A DNA stretch of 64,000 nucleotides. Source: an uncultured Marinifilum sp. Lineage in GTDB: Bacteria; Bacteroidota; Bacteroidia; Bacteroidales; Marinifilaceae. Of this stretch, positions 63,901 to 64,000 are shown one piece after another. The translations under genes and the position numbers were made by a program. The notes beneath the pieces are model-generated. The model saw only the letters and a list, made by a program, of their open reading frames with translations. It was not told the DNA's origin and made no database searches. How positions within the stretch are numbered: the stretch's first letter is position 1; each line of letters begins with the position of its first letter. The DNA lies in the NCBI RefSeq assembly GCF_963677195.1, contig NZ_OY781918.1:4328923-4392922 (forward strand). The letters run 5' to 3'.

Positions 63901-64000
63901 ACCTCAGCCATTTGTTCGGTATCGGCAGTTAGCGTTACATTCTGTACGATTTGACCAGAAAAAACAACTTCCTGTGGCATCATTCCAACAAAAGAAAATA
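60942..64000 (-). CDS. SusC/RagA-family TonB-dependent transporter, module A (5' end outside window)
   Basis: The frame is open to the right edge, where it reads FSFVGMMPQEVVFSGQ, the end of the carboxypeptidase-regulatory-like domain. The N-terminal signal and probable STN domain are therefore beyond the window. The visible 1018 or so residues hold the plug (EVVVTGYQTISKERATGSF, KITVLKDAAAASIWGAKAAN) and the barrel ending in YTLGLNLKF. It is very similar in plug motifs to the other two SusC proteins here. By analogy, fecR and a sigma gene should lie just outside. Confidence 0.95.
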   Translation of the reverse strand, partial: FSFVGMMPQEVVFSGQIVQNVTLTADTEQMAEVVVTGYQTISKERATGSFSVLSSENVSNSPNETIGDNLESLVAGIQTTVDENGNTKIAIRGESSLTQASPNPLIVVDGFAIDGGFETINRNDIDKITVLKDAAAASIWGAKAANGVVVIVTKKGNAKKGIQVDIEAYTKFSDDVDLAYANPIANSESQLKYEMMLWQQGYGQVSTGITSIGLNQTFGHDQFEEQQKAHLANGGTGWANFTLDTPALQSLMKKDYKKQVKDLMLRKATSQNYNISLRGQGEKNRYSLSVMYNKNNKVMKEDHDDNVLINFRNIMKVREWLDFDIAVMTQIKNQKSGGVGLGSIKEMSPYETLLDEDGNYAHINSNGPRTYNTKVLNQLLTHVDGFAYDSFMNNPLQNMRSQNFKTKTLNHRINGGLNVKIADGIYVKSSFQYERGTIDTKNIYGEDSWFTRQLINASAVTDYDQLTLGNPYTITEHQVPTGQIAYIKNTQTSSLLFRNQFSFNKTYGDHSFNYIAGTEISWNKFETKDDWLYGYNPRNYGNVVPNKYTGLTQAFYPSYRTTNISRGGETKFLTQKNFSLYSNMAYTFKDKYTLSGSVRTDASNLVVDDPKFRYSPFWSVGASWQLTKEDFLANYEWLDRLILRTTYGVNGNSPSQSARVPVMEFNPGSTPYSGAGVDYASLIELGNPTLGWEKVKQLNLALDFAMFGNKVFGSLEVYNKKSEDLLARISLPSTDGTPSQFFNGAAMENKGIELNLNGNFKIGEVKWRPILNFAYNKNKVTQVNEVDILLRDIGSKKFVEGYALYPLWYYKSNGLNENGIPTVIGKNGTVYDANTNISSTGVFAPDLLWNAGSRIAPTVTSLTNEFSYKGFSLLTTITGKFGHKMKTDGFRYGFRGDGQNHHENLDEMINGNHEEVGEFALPEVAVPNYVSYGPTSNYLQSRIEDASFIRFKEVMLSYRMPKSIVSKMGCSGLKLYAHVSNVGLLWTANDKDIDPDYPKNGYFFKPERTYTLGLNLKF

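Noticed and set aside
25754..64000. Reading the right half as ordinary polysaccharide utilisation loci
   Set aside because: SusCD pairs are present, but no glycosidase, lyase or sulfatase lies within the modules; the two glycosidases at 22-25.5 kb lie beyond the module C terminator.

Overview
The window reads as Bacteroidota DNA, most likely a marine Bacteroidales-type organism (the lineage is inference). It is AT-rich and carries SusC/SusD outer-membrane pairs, FecR anti-sigma factors with ECF sigma factors, Bacteroidota-style promoters (TTTG / TAnnTTTG) and many secreted lipoproteins. No rRNA, tRNA or CRISPR array was seen.

Left part, 1-10.6 kb: the end of a DDE transposase, a frameshifted and truncated remnant of a glycoside hydrolase family 3 gene, then housekeeping genes. 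These are a TRM11-like RNA methylase, a CoA-disulfide-reductase-type flavoprotein, an unknown protein paired with a potassium-dependent membrane pyrophosphatase, a queuosine-precursor transporter with a probable preQ1-I riboswitch, and a metallophosphoesterase.

Middle, 10.5-22.1 kb: a complete hexuronate catabolic locus. An operon encodes UxaC, an SDR-type fructuronate reductase, UxuA, a three-gene TRAP transporter and a LacI-type regulator. A second operon encodes KDG kinase and KDPG aldolase, followed by a second LacI paralog. Together they turn glucuronate into pyruvate and glyceraldehyde-3-phosphate. Both operons carry a TTTG/TAnnTTcG promoter overlapped by a CGTGTTC|GAACACG operator, with a second operator 87-89 bp downstream. 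Two secreted (alpha/alpha)6 glycosidases follow on the minus strand.

Right part, 25.8-64 kb, all minus strand: three tandem copies of one architecture, ECF sigma > FecR > SusC (with STN domain) > SusD > intrinsic terminator > cassette of secreted thioredoxin-fold proteins. The rightmost copy runs out of the window, so its sigma/FecR are not seen. In total there are 11 exported thioredoxin-fold proteins (TlpA-like or thioredoxin-like) and one protein ending in a DsbD-alpha-like domain, with no glycosidase or peptidase inside the modules. This does not look like a polysaccharide locus; a surface-signalled uptake system coupled to extracytoplasmic thiol chemistry is the most interesting candidate system here.

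Several non-coding signals support treating the modules as one regulon: a bipartite promoter-like motif ATTCACC-N16-TTGTTC with invariant spacing before both fecR genes and two TlpA units; plus-strand intrinsic terminators opposite both susC leaders, suggesting antisense RNAs; AGGTTAATTA direct repeats upstream of three redox genes; and two copies of a 150-bp multi-stem element whose stems differ in sequence but keep their pairing.
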